64,000 nt of DNA from Temnothorax longispinosus (GCF_030848805.1 NC_092367.1:15495692-15559691), one strand, 5' to 3'; positions 31,590 through 45,149 are shown, counted from the first letter of the stretch. Numbers and translations: made by a program. Notes: generated by a model not told the origin, from the letters alone.

Positions 31590-34500
31590 TCAGATGATTA
31601 GATTCATCTCTTCGTGAGGTTTGCTGTGTCCCAGAATGAATGGCCAATTTCTTCTGGAGATCCTCTCGAGTTCGCCTTCCAGGAGCTTCACCAGGTCATC
31701 GAAATATCTCAAGTCGTGAACGTCTTCCAGCAACCTCGTTGTGTCACCCAGCAAATTGATCGCCTTCTTTTCGTCGCACTGTAAAATTCATAAGACGTAT
31801 GAATATTGTATAACGACGGTTTTAGGAACGGAAACGGAATGTCGAGATGCAAATGAGATAAGCTTTTCCTTTAGCACTTTGAATATACTTCTCGATAGAC
31901 TTCCAATCCGTTGCTTAATTACGAAGGTGTTTAATATCTATCAAAAATTAAAAAGTTGCCACTTCTCTAAAAATCTCCACTGATGAAGATTCAATTCTGC
32001 ATTAAATCAAAAGCTTGCTATCCATATTTAATGCAATCAATATGTATAATAAAATGCAATCAGTACAGTATATATAAACTACCTCTGCAGTTTTTGTATC
32101 TTCGCAATAGTATATTCATTTACATTGATTTTTTCGAGAAACTGATAATATATAACTATTTGAGTCTTTGCACTAAGATTTTAATTTCGATGAGAGCCGA
32201 GGACGAGACGTTTACCTGAAAGTTTGTACGTAAACCGCATATATCTCCCTGGATCTCTTTATTGGCGAGCTGCAGCCGTTCTATTCTATCGCGGAGATGG
32301 CGTACCCAATTATTCGGATCGTCGGGAACCGCCGGTGCTTCCACGTCCGTTTCAATGGTCAGAGCCAGCCTGGTTAATTGATCGTGAGAAGACGTGCCGT
32401 CGCAGAATCGATCCTCCTCCTTCAGGAGAGCCGTCGCCCTTCCCGGATCGTTCCGAAGACCTTCGAGGATAGATGCTACTTCATTGATGACCAAACCTCG
32501 ATTCTGCGGCATAATTTATACTATTTAGTCTACGGACAAACAGTACGATTAAATAATTAATTTTACGCAGAATAAAAATCTTGTATCTTTCGTAATGCGA
32601 AAGAGCGTACGTTTGCGAAATTCGCGGCGTGATCACTCGACGCGATCGCCAGCTCGTCGCAGAGGCACATTGGCGTGTTTTGCGCGTCGCTCTGGGTCTC
32701 CAGGCTCCAATCGTAACTCTGGATACCGGAAGTGTCCTCCAGGGAGGACGACCTTCTGCTGGCTGGACCTTTACAGTCGTCCCAAGTGGAGTTCAATCTG
32801 TTGTAACTCGATCTGCTGCTGTCGACCGTCTTCGTACTTAGCACCCCGCAGTCTTCGTCGGTCGAAGGGTCATCGTTTGATTTCACTGACACGTTAAAAT
32901 CATCGGTGACCCATTGTCGGCGCTCGGAGATGGGCGAGAAAATCGCGTATGTCCTCATCAGATCCGCGCCCGGTAAGTTCAGAAGTGTCCTCGGCTGCGT
33001 CGCACCTGTGTTCGTGATTTTGTATTCATTTTACATTGTGTATTCGCCTGCGTTAATCGTATTTGTCTAAGTTTCGATAAGATACATTTCGGAAAGAAAA
33101 TAAAAATGCGGGGTAAAATATTGATTTTTGCAAGTCTATAGAAGTCTCGTCGGGCTGTAAAGAAATTAGCACGCGGAGCGTTAAAGTTAACGTTTCTTTT
33201 TTGTAGAAGTGACTTCTACAAAATGATATTGCTAAAAATGACTTCAAGTTTTTTCTTATTTTGACGATCTGGCTGAAAATTTGTGTGTAAACTCTTAAGC
33301 ACTCGATTATGATAAAGAATAAAGTATTCAAGGATATATCAAGGTAAAATATCAAGATAAGATATTAAGTAATAACGATAAAGATTTTTTTATTCGACCT
33401 AACTGATCATTTTTATTAATTATAATCGTCAGCAAGTTTTTAACTTTAAATTCTTTGAACTTGCTAACGATTATATCAGTGATTTATAAAATCACTGTAA
33501 AGAATTTAAAAAAAGATGCTTATTATTAGCATCAAAAGTTACATCAATTGAGAAGGATGATCGAAACGTCGTGACTATATATTTAATATAGATAATTTTT
33601 ATTATAATTAATAAAGATGGCCAGTTAAGTCAAATAAAGAAAATCTTTATTATTAATTATTAACTAGCGAAGTAAAAATGTCTGATTTGATTTAATTAAA
33701 TAATAACATTATTCCCTACTTATATCCGTATAATTTTGCAACACCCACGCAGTTGGTGAAGAGACTGCAATGTCGATCGAGCTCGAGTTCGGGATGATCG
33801 CTCGAACCTCGGGGAGAGCCGTTTCCATTAACTTACTTCAGTCTCCTCGACACAGACTCAATCGAACCCTCGGATCGAGGCCGTTAGCGTGCCCGCAACA
33901 ATGCTCGTGGCAGTTTCGCAGTCTCACGCCACTCCGGCATCTTTACTCGGCGGTAAGCGCCGAGCCACGATCCCGCGGGGACGAGGGAAACGGAGTAAAT
34001 CCGATACGTCAAGCAACTCGATTCCGCGCATTGGTAAACCGCGAAACTTTATTAGGTCAGGTGCCGCCGTGGCCGACGAGTTTCCACGAGGTGGCTTTAA
34101 CTCGGCGATCGGTTCGAAGGACCAAAAGCGCGACCCCCATCGCTTGCGCTTCCTTTCTCGAACTTATTCGATCGAACGAAAGGTAACGGGGACGAGGAAG
34201 GCAGAGGGAGAAACCTTAGATTTTGCGTACCGATCTGCCTGGAATCGATGAGACGGCTCGACCGTTTTCGGCAACGCCGGTACCTCCATTCTCCGCTCTC
34301 GTTCTCCAACGTGAATCTCATCTGGGAGAAGGTAAAGCGGCGAGGGGACGGTATGAGTATCCGGTATTCTTGCGATCTGATCAGTCTCTCCGGGGTGTAG
34401 CAGACGGGATTGATGCATGCCTCCTTGACGTTGCGCTCGCTGCCGGTTACGGTCGCGGGCGAACTGCTCTGCATGCCGAGAGAGACGGGGGTGGATCATT

Positions 34501-35045
34501 TATTAATCGCGCTTCTATCGTTCGGGGGTCTCAACGGGGCAGACGTGTGTCGTTAAGTCCTCCGCGACGTCGTATCGAACGTTTTACGACTCCGACAAAC
34601 GCGAATGAAATATTGAAACAAAACAAAACAAAAAAAAGACAAGACAGGAAAGGAGATATTTGAGTCATTGAAGAGAAACTACGAAAACCGATAAATTCGT
34701 AAACTAATTTGCGGCAAAGCAATTGCGGCTTAAATGACGAGCGCTTGCATCTTGTGTTCGTATCTTTGCGTGTGCAAGTGATATCGATCAGTCGCGCGGA
34801 GAGATATCCGGCCCCTTTACATTTATTTGCTCAGTTATCTAATTAAGCCGGAGCCAGAGTCTCTTGTGGCCCGATAATCGGATTGGATACAATTCGTATA
34901 ATACGCCGACATCGCGAAAGAGAAGAAAAAGGATCGGAGGAAATAGAACCGTACAAACAGAGATAAAAATCCACGCTTCGCTAGGTTGAAGTTGAAATGT
35001 ATCGCACATGAAAATGCAGCCACGTGCGCGCATATATACGGAGAT

Positions 35046-35076
<31 letters not shown>

Positions 35077-36166
35077 TGTAACTAAACGAAATTTTCGTCG
35101 AAAGGAAAACATGAACAGGAAATTCGACGAGTGCAAAATTAAAGTGCGCTGCCGCGCTACATCCGGCGTTTATTAATTTAACAGCATCTGATAGTTCAAG
35201 TGAATGGCGACAGCGGTTATGTCCACGCGCGAGTAATATTTCAACCAGTCTGAACAGATATTTTAAAAACGTTGTTGAACGTCTCGGCTTTGTGCGTTGT
35301 TTCTTGAAGCTAAATTATTTAAATTACATTAACGAAGTTATTCCACGGAATTATATACGAAATCTTCGCGACGAGAGGAAGCAGAAAACTCATTTTCGTT
35401 TCCCATTTATTATTTAGATCGTTTAAAGTTTAATTACCCGGACAAATCGCAAATATTAATCTATTACATTAATATGCATCAATTAATGTTATTTTATTAT
35501 TCCACGAGATTATACACGAAATTTTCGCGACGAGAGAAAGCAGAAAACTCATTCTCGTTCTCATTTATTATTTAGATCATTTTTGAAGTTCAATTACTCG
35601 GAGATAAATCACAAATATTAATCCATTACATTAATATCTATACATCTGTTAATATTATATTATTATTATCATTACACCTATATAAATACATACGTATATA
35701 TATGTGTATGTGTGACTTTCTATAAAACGTTTCCCGAATCAAAACCGACGGTACGTCGAAGTTAAAGAGCCCTTCGTAAGCAGAAACTTAAACCCCGGGA
35801 CATTTCATATATTAATAAATATAATGTCACACTCACCGTTTCCCTGGCGTCCCTCTCGATCAGATCGACATCGAGATCGTCTGGCGTGAACGAGATCAGC
35901 TCGATTTTCTCGCATATCCCGCTCTCCTCCTGCTCCTGATGCCTCGACACATCCCGCACGAAGCTGCAGCTACCCGAATCATTCGAGTCGATGCAGGACA
36001 GCATCGACGCCGACGATCCGGGTGATCGATGATTCTCGACGCGATACGATCTGGACGATACCGCGATCTCCCGATCGCTCAACCACCAGCCGAAAATCTC
36101 CTCGCCGCCGTCGTTGGGCGACGACGAGCCGTACTTGGCGGCGTCTCTTCCGTCCAGATAAAACAT
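31590..36166 (-). CDS. Unrecognised 479-residue protein, probable coiled coil
   Basis: I do not recognise the family. Five exons in transcript order: 36166-35837, 34468-34231, 33005-32611, 32503-32216 and 31778-31590. All splice phases agree and no stop interrupts 480 codons. The N-terminal part is acidic and Ser-rich (MFYLDGRDAAKYGSS; GWWLSDREI; FTPDDLDVDLIERD). A basic segment follows (PSPRRFTFSQMRF, WRYRRCRKRSSRL), then a Ser-rich region (SRRSSSLEDTSG). The last two exons are helical with heptad-like leucines (LRDRIERLQLANKEIQGD, YFDDLVKLLEGELERISRR). No signal peptide or membrane segment is seen, so an intracellular adaptor or cytoskeletal role is possible but unproven. The start is the first in-frame ATG of the open exon. 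The donor at 32611 (AAC|GTACGC) was chosen because it alone keeps phase with the next exon. Confidence 0.7.
33370..33657. mobile_element. TIR element in an intron of the unknown gene
   Basis: The left end TAATAACGATAAAGATTTTT pairs with the right end AAAATCTTTATTATTAA, and the arms continue through GACCTAACTGATCATTTTTA and its complement. A central hairpin (CAGCAAGTTT and AACTTGCTAACG) is also present. AT-rich and non-coding. Confidence 0.6.
35336..35660. repeat. Two tandem copies of a 159-base unit
   Basis: The block TTCCACGGAATTATATACGA, followed by TTCGCGACGAGAGGAAGCAG, repeats 159 bases further on with modest divergence (TTCCACGAGATTATACACGA). Both copies continue through TTATTATTTAGATC and end in ATTACATTAATAT. 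They lie in the first intron of the unknown gene. Confidence 0.75.
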
Positions 36167-38700
36167 CGCCCGGCGATTCCTGACGTTTTCCAATCGACGT
36201 GGGGCGCGTGCAGATTTTACCGCCCCGGAAATTCCGCCTGCAAGCAAGACGGATTGACGTGCGGGAGAAATCGAGTTTCGCAGTAATTCCCGCAAACAGG
36301 AGCGCCTGAACGCCGGGCGGCGTTCAAGGCGCCCAAGCCGTGTCTCGGAGATTCGAGGACGACGAATCCTCGACGCGCGCACAATCCACGATTTGCCGAT
36401 AATAAATTCTACACGATTTCGATTTGTCAACGACGAGCCTAGCGCGAGTTTCGACGATAAATCCGCGCTCTGACGAAGTCTTTGAAAACGGAAAATAACG
36501 TGGAAATTCCTCACGTTGCGCGCGGCGTAAGGAATAATAAGTAACGATGCTGTTGCGACGTAAAGGATGATTAATTAATGATAAATATATGATTTATATA
36601 AGATCTCAATTTTACATAAGATATAGATAAATTGACGATTTTATGACGAAAAATGCAAGCTTTTTGTAGTATCTCTCTCTCTCCTCATTCGAAAAACCTT
36701 TTTAATATATTGTGCAGATGAAACTACATATATATAGAGTTATATTATTCTTTTATTATTAATTTTATCCTTGTTTTGTTCTGCTCTCTTAATCATTCTG
36801 ATCGAACTGAATTTACAAAGATAACGACAAAATGTACGAATGGTACGAGCTGCAATAAAGTTCGCGGTGTGTTAAACATTAAATCTTTTATGAGTCACGA
36901 AAACCGGCGACTGCGCGGTGTTTTACAGCTGGAAACTCATACAGCGTTTCAACTATCTTCGTTTATCTATGTAATGTCACTTAAGTATGCACTTAGTGTA
37001 TGTGTACGCTGAATAAACGATGAAATTTTCACTTGTCCGAAATCTCACGCGCATCTCGCATACACAGATCTACAAAATTCAACAGCTGTTATTGATGCGT
37101 TTTATTATAGTGATACAATTACAAATCTTTTTCCTTTACGAGAGCCCAACTGTCGTAGTTATTTAAATTAACCAGAAGAATATTCTTTTATACAATTAAC
37201 AATGATTTGCCGATACATTCACACTGAGAAAAAATATTTGTCAATCCCAGAAGAAATATTTAGTTCAATACGTTCAACTAAACATTTTAGTTAGTTAACT
37301 AAACATTAGTTGAATTAATTAATTCTTGATTAAAGAAACTAAATAAATTGATGAAACAACTAATGTTTAGTTAACTAACTAAAATGTTTAGTTGAACGTA
37401 TTGGATTAAATATTTCTTGGGATTAACACTTTTTTTCTCAGTGCATTAGTTAGATTAGCTATTATATAAATTTAGTTATTGTTTAATTTAATTAGATATT
37501 ATTTAAATTATTTTATTTCATTTTATTAACATTAAATATTTTTTAAATGTTTTATTTCGATCACATCACTGATTTTATATTACACAAAGAAAGAAAATAT
37601 ATTTCTTTCACTTAATAAAGAATGTATATAGCAAGTACGCAAAGTAATCTCGTTACAAGAGAAACGTTCAATAATATCACAATATCTTCTCACTAGCGAT
37701 CGTGATAATTATTCGCAAGCTCTCTCATGATTATTAGGCAAGTGTAGAACCGACGAATCCTCTTAATTACGACGTAATTAATTTCCAGCGAGCCACACAC
37801 TGGCGCTGACGATCGCGATCGACTGATCGGTCGACGAATCGAGCCGGTTTCCGCACTGAACTGCAGTCGATTCGCCGGCCGACGATTTTTCATCAGAACG
37901 CACGTGGTCGCGATCGCGCAGATATATACGCGGTCCGATCGACGCCGACGTAGGCGATCAGATCTCCCGGGATAAGATCGTGTTTAACGAACCGTGCTCC
38001 GATGACCACCGCGCGTCACGTTTCACGATCGCGACCGGAACCGCCGCGCCGATTGACCACTTAATGCTTAATGCGTCGTCAGCAAAGTCGGACGTCGACT
38101 GTGTCAGCGGTCACCCATTTCCTCGACCACCAGTCGTCATGGTGACTCTAATTTAATAATCCGTCATTTCCCGCTTTGCGTGTCGCACCTTTGCCAGCGA
38201 CCCCGGCAGCCGCATCGACGAGCTCTGTTGAGGTTCTTCGCTCCTTTTTTTCTAGCTTCTTTTTTTTAAAGATTATTTCGATCGTGTGATTGTTCGCGAA
38301 TTTCCCGGTCTTTCCGTATCGATCTTGCGGCGAATTAGAAAAATCTCACGTCAATTGTAAAAGCGATCGCGATTCGGGTGAATCCTCGCGAAAATTTTCA
38401 TCTTGCCGCGCTTATAGGAAAAACGCCGTACACATTGAAAAGCAGGGTAATGCTCCGCGAAATAACTCCTTTCGAACGCGGTGAATAGAGTGACGTATTT
38501 TCAATGAATTTTACACGAAAAGCGTTTACGTTTCGAGCTAAGTAAAGAAAGTTCGGTTGAGCGAGCAATTTGAATTAAACGAGCTTGGTTTAGCGATTCG
38601 CCTTTGTTTGATGGGCCGTAAATGCCGTAATATGCTATCTATCATTTATGGTGTATAGGTATAAAAAGAAATTCAATTGCATCGAGGTCTAAACGATTTG
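36167..38700. other. Upstream region of the unknown gene
   Basis: GC-rich patches at about 36170-36500 and 37770-38120 could include the promoter or a 5' exon of the minus-strand gene at 31590, but no transcription start can be read. Between them lies AT-rich DNA with one MITE (37222-37443). Open frames here show no family resemblance. Confidence 0.4.
37222..37443. mobile_element. MITE with CACTGAGAAAAA termini
   Basis: The termini CACTGAGAAAAAATATTTG and TTTTTTTCTCAGTG are inverted repeats. The inner arms (GTTCAACTAAACATTTTAGT, then AGTTAACTAAACATTAGTTG, and their complements) fold almost completely. Non-coding. Confidence 0.75.
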
Positions 38701-38729
38701 AGTATAAGATTTTGTATAATCGTTCCTAA

Positions 38730-39545
38730 TATTAACTAAAGAGTAGGTTTTCTAGTTCTTATTTCGCTTTGCCATACTCCTGCAACGAGCTGGTCTTTTC
38801 CATCGACCGCCACTTTCTCATGCACTTTGACTGAAACTAACGACACCACTATGTAGCTGATGTAGCACACTATTATTTTATTAACACATACATTGTAGAT
38901 CTCAATCGGTTTATTACTCTATTTAGTCCGTTGCTCTTTCATCTCTTCAGAAGCATTTCTTCTTAACATACACGGAAAGAGCAATGTGGTTGCCTTAAAA
39001 TTAATTTTAAACGACCAAGATTTTGCGATCGTTCCTAACTAAAGCACTTTGCCATGTTCTGTGACATATCAGCGATTCCGTCTTCACCGCTGATTGCTAC
39101 TTTCTCATGCACTTTGATTGAAGATAACAACCTTCATATAATAGCACACTATTACTTAATCTCATCACATACAATATGGATTAAGAATCGGCATTATTTA
39201 GTCCGTTGCTCTTCAGAAGTCTCTTCGATCTCTTCATATCCTAATATACACGGAGAAAACAATTTGGTTTGCCTTAAAATTAATTTTAAACAACCAAGAT
39301 TTTGTAATCGTCTTTAACTAAAGAACTTATATTCTTGTAATGTGTCAACAAGTTTGTCTTTTCCATCGACTGTCACTCAATTTCTCATGCACTTTGACCG
39401 AAGCTAACGACACCACCATATGTAGCCGTACTGCCGTAGTAACACACTATCATTTAGTTCATACATACGTTGTAGACCTTGATCGGTACAAACAATTTCA
39501 GCTTTTGCTCTTTGGCCTCTTCGAGATATCGATAACGATTACAGC
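38730..39545. repeat. Three tandem copies of a 280-base unit
   Basis: The marker TTTCTCATGCACTTTGA recurs at about 38815, 39101 and 39381, spaced 286 and 280 bases. Each copy also has a CCATCGACYG-type stretch, ACACTATYA, a TTTAGTCCGTTGCTCTT-like block (first two) and GCCTTAAAATTAATTTTAAA. The copies are well diverged and have no shared long reading frame. Confidence 0.75.
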
Positions 39546-42500
39546 CGAGTTGTTTTCGTCTATATATAGACATGCACCGTATCCCGGAATGTCGCGCGCG
39601 GCGCACTTTTACCGATCCTGCATCGTTATTTATTAGTATTTTCAGGAATGTTGGGCGGCAATAATGATAACCGTATATACATCATGCGTGCGATCGCGAC
39701 GATTCCCGTCGACTGACAGGGAATGACGTGTCCGCGGGCTCTGTTTTGTATTCGCGATAACTCGCTGACCCGTGTGTGCCGTGATAATTTCAGCCGTGCC
39801 GAGTATTGACTGTTCGACTGTATACGTATGTGTGTATGTGTATACAATCGCGCATCGTCACGATGTTGCTAAACAGCCGCGAGCGAAGGCTCGTAAGCGT
39901 GCGCAAATAGCGCGATCAAAATTGCGTCGCGGTATAATTCGCTGGAGAGAATCGCCAGTGACAGAAAAACGACACCTCGAAAGTTTCAGTGAAAAGAAAA
40001 AGAAATCTTCAGAGACCTCGGAGAGAAATTAGGTTCTCTGAAGAGTCTCTAAAATTACCGTAGAAAAGACTTTTTCGAGAAGAGAATTCTTCGCGAACGA
40101 GAAGAATTCAAACGAGAGCCATGAAATCTTTAGTCGAGCACAGTTTTAGAACGACAAGATAGTTACTCCTTAAGCTATAAGTTATTTTCATACTTCAAGA
40201 ATTATTGCTGGCAAGAGTTTAAATAATGCAGGCGATAAGATAGTTTGCAATCTGCTTTTCAAGGTTTCTTCTAACCATCGTCACAGAATTGTGTTATATT
40301 TGTTGTATATATATATATATATACTATATATTTTTTTATTTTATCCTTGCGGCTTTGGATGGACTTCCGGTGCAATGCAATATTTTACATTGTTCTCTTT
40401 TACACCTTTTTACCCATCTACAGCTTACTTTACTTTACATTTACGTTTACATGCACACATTTACTTTTACATTATAAAATATTTTTCAAGTATTTTATTA
40501 TTTATCTTATATTTATACGTATAAACTCTTTTCGGCCTTAATAAATTTCAAATTTCAAAATTTTTTACTTGAACTCTCATCTTTATCATTCCAAGTTGTC
40601 CTATATCTTGTATGTGTATTCTCTTTTGCTTCTCCTCTTTCCTGCTTCTCGTTATTCGTCCCTTCTTAACCCAATTTCTTCGTATATTTATTGTACATAA
40701 TATTCATTATGCACGTATATGTACATATAGCGCAGAAATATAATTACCCGTTAGTGATTACTGGTTATTTCGATATCTTCGATAAAAGGGCGAAGAAGTG
40801 TCTTTTCTTACTGCAACGTCCTAAATACAAGATGTCTCAGATTCTGTATCTATCCAAATTACGCGAATCTCTAGAAGATATCCGAGAAATTGAGAACATC
40901 TCTCTTAAACGTTGGATTATTCGGATTAGCTGTCACAAGTGCAATTTTCTGCGAGAAACGCGAACAATGGTCTCAAACAGTATTCGCGGCCAAACATCGG
41001 GATATACATGTACCAACTCACGCTGATAAATTGCTTTGCTACAAACTGATTAATTAACTAACCTCTAGGTAGCTAGGCAGCTAGCACGTAAATATTCGAT
41101 CATTGTAATTCGCCGGGTATTAATTTAATCGATGAATGAAACATTCGCAAATGTTAATTCAATCACTGGATTTTCACTTTTGTTTTCGAAAGGAGGTGAT
41201 AAAAGGTATTATTCCCTCCCCCCCTCCGCTATCGTTTCGATCGGCAATCTCTTGACTGCTTTCATGTCAAATGCCTCTTTCGCACATTGATACGATGACC
41301 ATATTTTTGGGATTCGCGATAACGCCGTCGAGCGGGACAATTTATTGTCACTCATCACGCAAAAGATAGGCAAGTCGAGAAACCCAAGCCTGTAGTAAAC
41401 CAAACTCAATTTCGAGATAACACTTTTATTTGTTTTATTGCAATATCTATGAGCGTGACAAATCGGATACGTGGAAAAATCGCGCATTTAAATCCATGCA
41501 ATTCGTGTCTTCTTGAAAGAGAGAGGCTCATCGACGCGACGACACGACGTCGCGCAGCGGCCGCGGCGCGAGCGCGCCTCGAAGCGTCGCTCGAGCCGTA
41601 GATTGTCTTGCGAAATAAACTATTTTCCGATCAGTCAGCCTGTGGTCTAGGGATACGATTAAAGGGGTACTAATCCGCAAACATGCGTGCGAGTATTCGA
41701 GACCTCATGCTGATTTTCGTTTTTTCCCAGGGATTTTTACGGTCAAAGTTCAACGACGTCGAGGACGAACGGGCGGGCATAGGGGGCGATTTTTCGGGAC
41801 GCGTTTCGGTACGAATATTAATCAGGATGACGTGGACAGGCCTTGATCGAGGGAGAAAAATGATCGCGCATCGCCGATAACGCGTTATCGCAGCGCGTCG
41901 TACACGTCGTTGCGCGCTCGGCTATCAGGTGCAACGGACGCACGTGCATGCCATGCCTCCGCGGTTGAGGGCATGCGAGTGCGATTACCCTGGATCGCGA
42001 TGGCCTAAACGGATTCCCAGGGAAAATAAAGTTGAGCGACGATATGGCTTCTTAAATTACGAAAAAGCGAACAAATTTTTTCCATTTATAAAATACGGTA
42101 GCGGTAATAAAACGTGTCACGCGAACGATCTGTGTCGATCATTAATTTTTTAAATTCGCTCGAATCGCGAATAATAAAACAAGATCGGAAGGATATGCAA
42201 TATGGTTTGAAATCCATTTACCCGTGTGGAGTATCTTTTTCTCCGATGCAGTAAAATCGAAATGGGGCTAAATTCGCGACTGCTTCCGGGCACCGAATCT
42301 ATTTTTTTTACATTTCTCGTTACATCATGGGATAATACGCTCAAACATTTGCTGAACATTAATTATAGATTCGCGTGGCAGGTGTATTTCAAATTAGTCC
42401 GGCATTGTTCGAGAGATTCCCGTCTATTTTCCATCACGTTCAGAAGACTAGAATCGCTTTGTGCATTAGTCGTGCGCGCAGTTTACCTTGTAATTGTAAT

Positions 42501-44050
42501 CTCGATTACGCTATAATCTCGTCTTATCGAACGGGAAGATCGCGTTGACTTTTTGCGATAAGGCGAAATTAGATCGGCTGTGCAACGTCATGCGAGAAAC
42601 CGCGCGTTGCGCGATTGAGGCGGGACGGGAAGAGGAAGGGTCGAGAGAGTATCATTGAATTACAATGGCGAAGGACTTGGGGAGTTATACCGGCGTGGTT
42701 GGATAACATCCACTTCTCGATACAATGTCTCGGATTGCTCCCGCGAATTATACTTCTCTTAATAATCCAGTCGTTCAATAGCTCCACGGTCGCTTCAATG
42801 TGATCGTGCGACGTAGCGTGTCATCTGATATAATAGGTATATAATATATGAAGTGTCATATTTAAATATTATATATGACATAATTTTATATAAGTATAAA
42901 GTAATAATAATATAAATGTTACAAATACATATAAATTATATTATATTGTAATTATATAAGAAAATTAGAGTCAAATACGAGTAAATAAAGGATGTTATCG
43001 TAGAAATATTCTATAATTTTATTGTTCAAAGGTATAGACAAAACATTGTGGACGTTTCAACTATATTAAGTCTCCTTTAGCATAATAAATTAAATAAAGA
43101 ATATGCGAATTTAAAAAATTACAAGTAACCTGAGTTAAAATTAATATAAAAATAAACTTTGACTTACATTGCTGTTACGAATAATGAGCGCTTTTTTCAC
43201 TTATTTATTACAATTATAATATATATAAATATTATATATTTTTGCTGAAGCCTCATCTTTTGCGTTCATACCTTCTTCTTTCACGTTCCTCGTGTCCTCC
43301 TTTGTCTTATTAAAACCAATGTTTGTACGCAATTATATTTAATTAAATTTTGATGACTGGCGTGCTATTGTAGAGGCTAATTTCCTTTTTTATAATAATT
43401 ATCGAATTGAGAAGAAACATATGAACTGTGGCTTTGTACTCGATCCAGAGTTGCGTCGGGACAAGAGCTAATGTCTCGTTCGATTGAAACGCGATATATC
43501 TCGTACAAATTATCTTATTCTCCGTTCGATTATTATCTGTCGCGCTCGTGCGAATTCTCAATCTCGACGGCAGTCGCAGCGCAAACAGGAACGAGAAATT
43601 CCTCATGCGTTTCTCCATCAGAATGGCTTTTCTGTCTTTTTTCCCCCGTTGCGTCAACATTGCATAGCTGCGACGACGTTTCGCGCGACATTCCTAATAC
43701 ACTCGCGATAAGGAAAATTTCCATCGCGGAAACGAGAATTTTCGCGGAGAGCCCGATCAACGGGCGGATTAAGTTGCAGATCCGTCGCGAGATACGGAGA
43801 TCAAACGTTAAACGCGTCGTGTAATGGTACGATATGTTATTTCTGGTGCATCTAGGCACAAAAAAAAGTGAAAAAGACCCAATAATTCATCTCGACTGTT
43901 TTCACGCAAATAAACGGGATAATACGATTTCCATCGACGGGGCTGGGGAGAAGAAGTGGCTGGAGAGCCCAAACGGGGCAAGGAGACGCGGAAGACAGTC
44001 AGGAGACCACCTCTCCCCGGCTCTCCCGTTCCTAAGTAAATCATTTCCGT
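39546..44050. other. Intergenic region without recognised genes
   Basis: A mixture of AT-rich DNA (42830-43260 is very AT-rich) and GC-rich patches (41520-41600, 41880-42000). Open frames of up to about 115 residues occur on both strands but have no domain, no splice support and irregular composition. A TA microsatellite lies at about 40303-40330. Confidence 0.45.
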
Positions 44051-44649
44051 GAAAGTCACGTTTCTCCCGAGAGCGAAGGGATACGACAACCGGGATGTGT
44101 TGCGCACAGCCCGCGGAACGTCACCGCGCAGCACAAGCAACGGTGTGAAAATTTTAGGAGAATTCCTAAAAGGCTTCTTCGCCGAAGACTCGCCTTCGGC
44201 TTCTATTTTTCCTTTCCTAGACAAACATTCGGAGGGAACAAACGCCGCGATCGAGTCCCGAGTCCGTTCCCGGGGGTTGTATCTCCGTTTCCCACGCGCC
44301 GCGGAAAATTCGCGTTCTACTCGGCGGCGGCGTCGCGGCGTCGCGGCGCACATACCCGCGCCGCCGCCGCCGAGTGCCGAAATTCGAACAGGTTGCGGCG
44401 CACGCGTGGCAAGATGGCCGTGTGCGTCGACGGGGGTAAGTTGCACGTCGGTGTCGGCGAGGGGTTGGCGCGACGACGGGGGTCGCGCTCGCTCGCTCGT
44501 TCGTTCGTTCATCCCGTCCCGCGCGTCCGTGCTCGTTCGTTCGTCGGTGGCGCGGCGGCGGATCGATAGCGGCGCGACGGTAGTGCGCGAAACACCGTGA
44601 GCGACGGATCGGCGGTCGTCGCCGCCGTCGTCGTCCTCGTCGTCCATAG

Positions 44650-44689
<40 letters not shown>

Positions 44690-45028
44690 GTCGTAGCCCC
44701 CCCGAGTTGCTGCTGGGAGTCGCGCGCGAGTCGAGCGTCGGCCGAATGCCAATTACGTACGCGCTATCGCGGGACGTGCGTCGTCGGCGGTAGCTGTGTG
44801 CCGTCCGGCCGCGACAGGTTACTCCCGGAGGGGGGTTACTCCGGTTCACCGGCTCTCTCGGTGTCGTCTCCCCGAGGCGCGCGCGAGGGGCACGTTTCTA
44901 AGAGTCTCGCGTCTCGCGGCGGCGCGGGTGCGGGTGCGGCGATGAGTACGCGGAGCGGGAAGCAGCAGCAGCAGCAGCCGGCCGTTGCGGTTATGTCGGC
45001 TGGTGAGGCGCGTTGAATCGCGCCGGAC
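44050..45028 (+). promoter_or_regulatory. CpG-rich promoter and leader of the signal-peptide gene
   Basis: Nearly 1 kb of very GC- and CpG-rich DNA directly precedes the start codon at 45029. It includes a (CGT)n tract at about 44615-44692 and GCGGCG runs. A small upstream frame (44942-45016, 24 residues beginning MSTRSGKQQQQQ) would precede the main start if the leader extends that far. Long open frames on both strands are by-products of GC richness. No core promoter motif was identified. Confidence 0.5.
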
Positions 45029-45149
45029 ATGTCGGCGATGTCCTGGGGCACGGCCGCGGGCCGCCGGGGGACGCCCGCCGCCCTGCTGATCGTCGCCCTC
45101 GTCCTCGGCCTGCTGTCGGCCACCGCCGTCGCCGAGAAGAGCAAGAAAT
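45029..45149 (+). CDS. First coding exon of a secreted or membrane protein (partial)
   Basis: The exon encodes 40 residues plus one base: MSAMSWGTAAGRRGTPAALL then IVALVLGLLSATAVAEKSKK, ending at a consensus donor AAAT|GTGAGT. Residues 17-36 form a clear signal-peptide core with a likely cleavage after ATAVA. Start choice: a second in-frame ATG follows three codons later; either gives the same peptide. The next exon is not certain within the window, so the first intron may exceed 18 kb, as is common in insect genes for neuronal surface receptors and adhesion molecules. The family cannot be named from this exon. Confidence 0.7.

Noticed and set aside
43808..44849. Long minus-strand frames (314 and 210 codons) with Thr or Asp runs
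   Set aside because: They arise from the CGT repeat and the GC-rich leader of the plus-strand gene; no domain or splice support.
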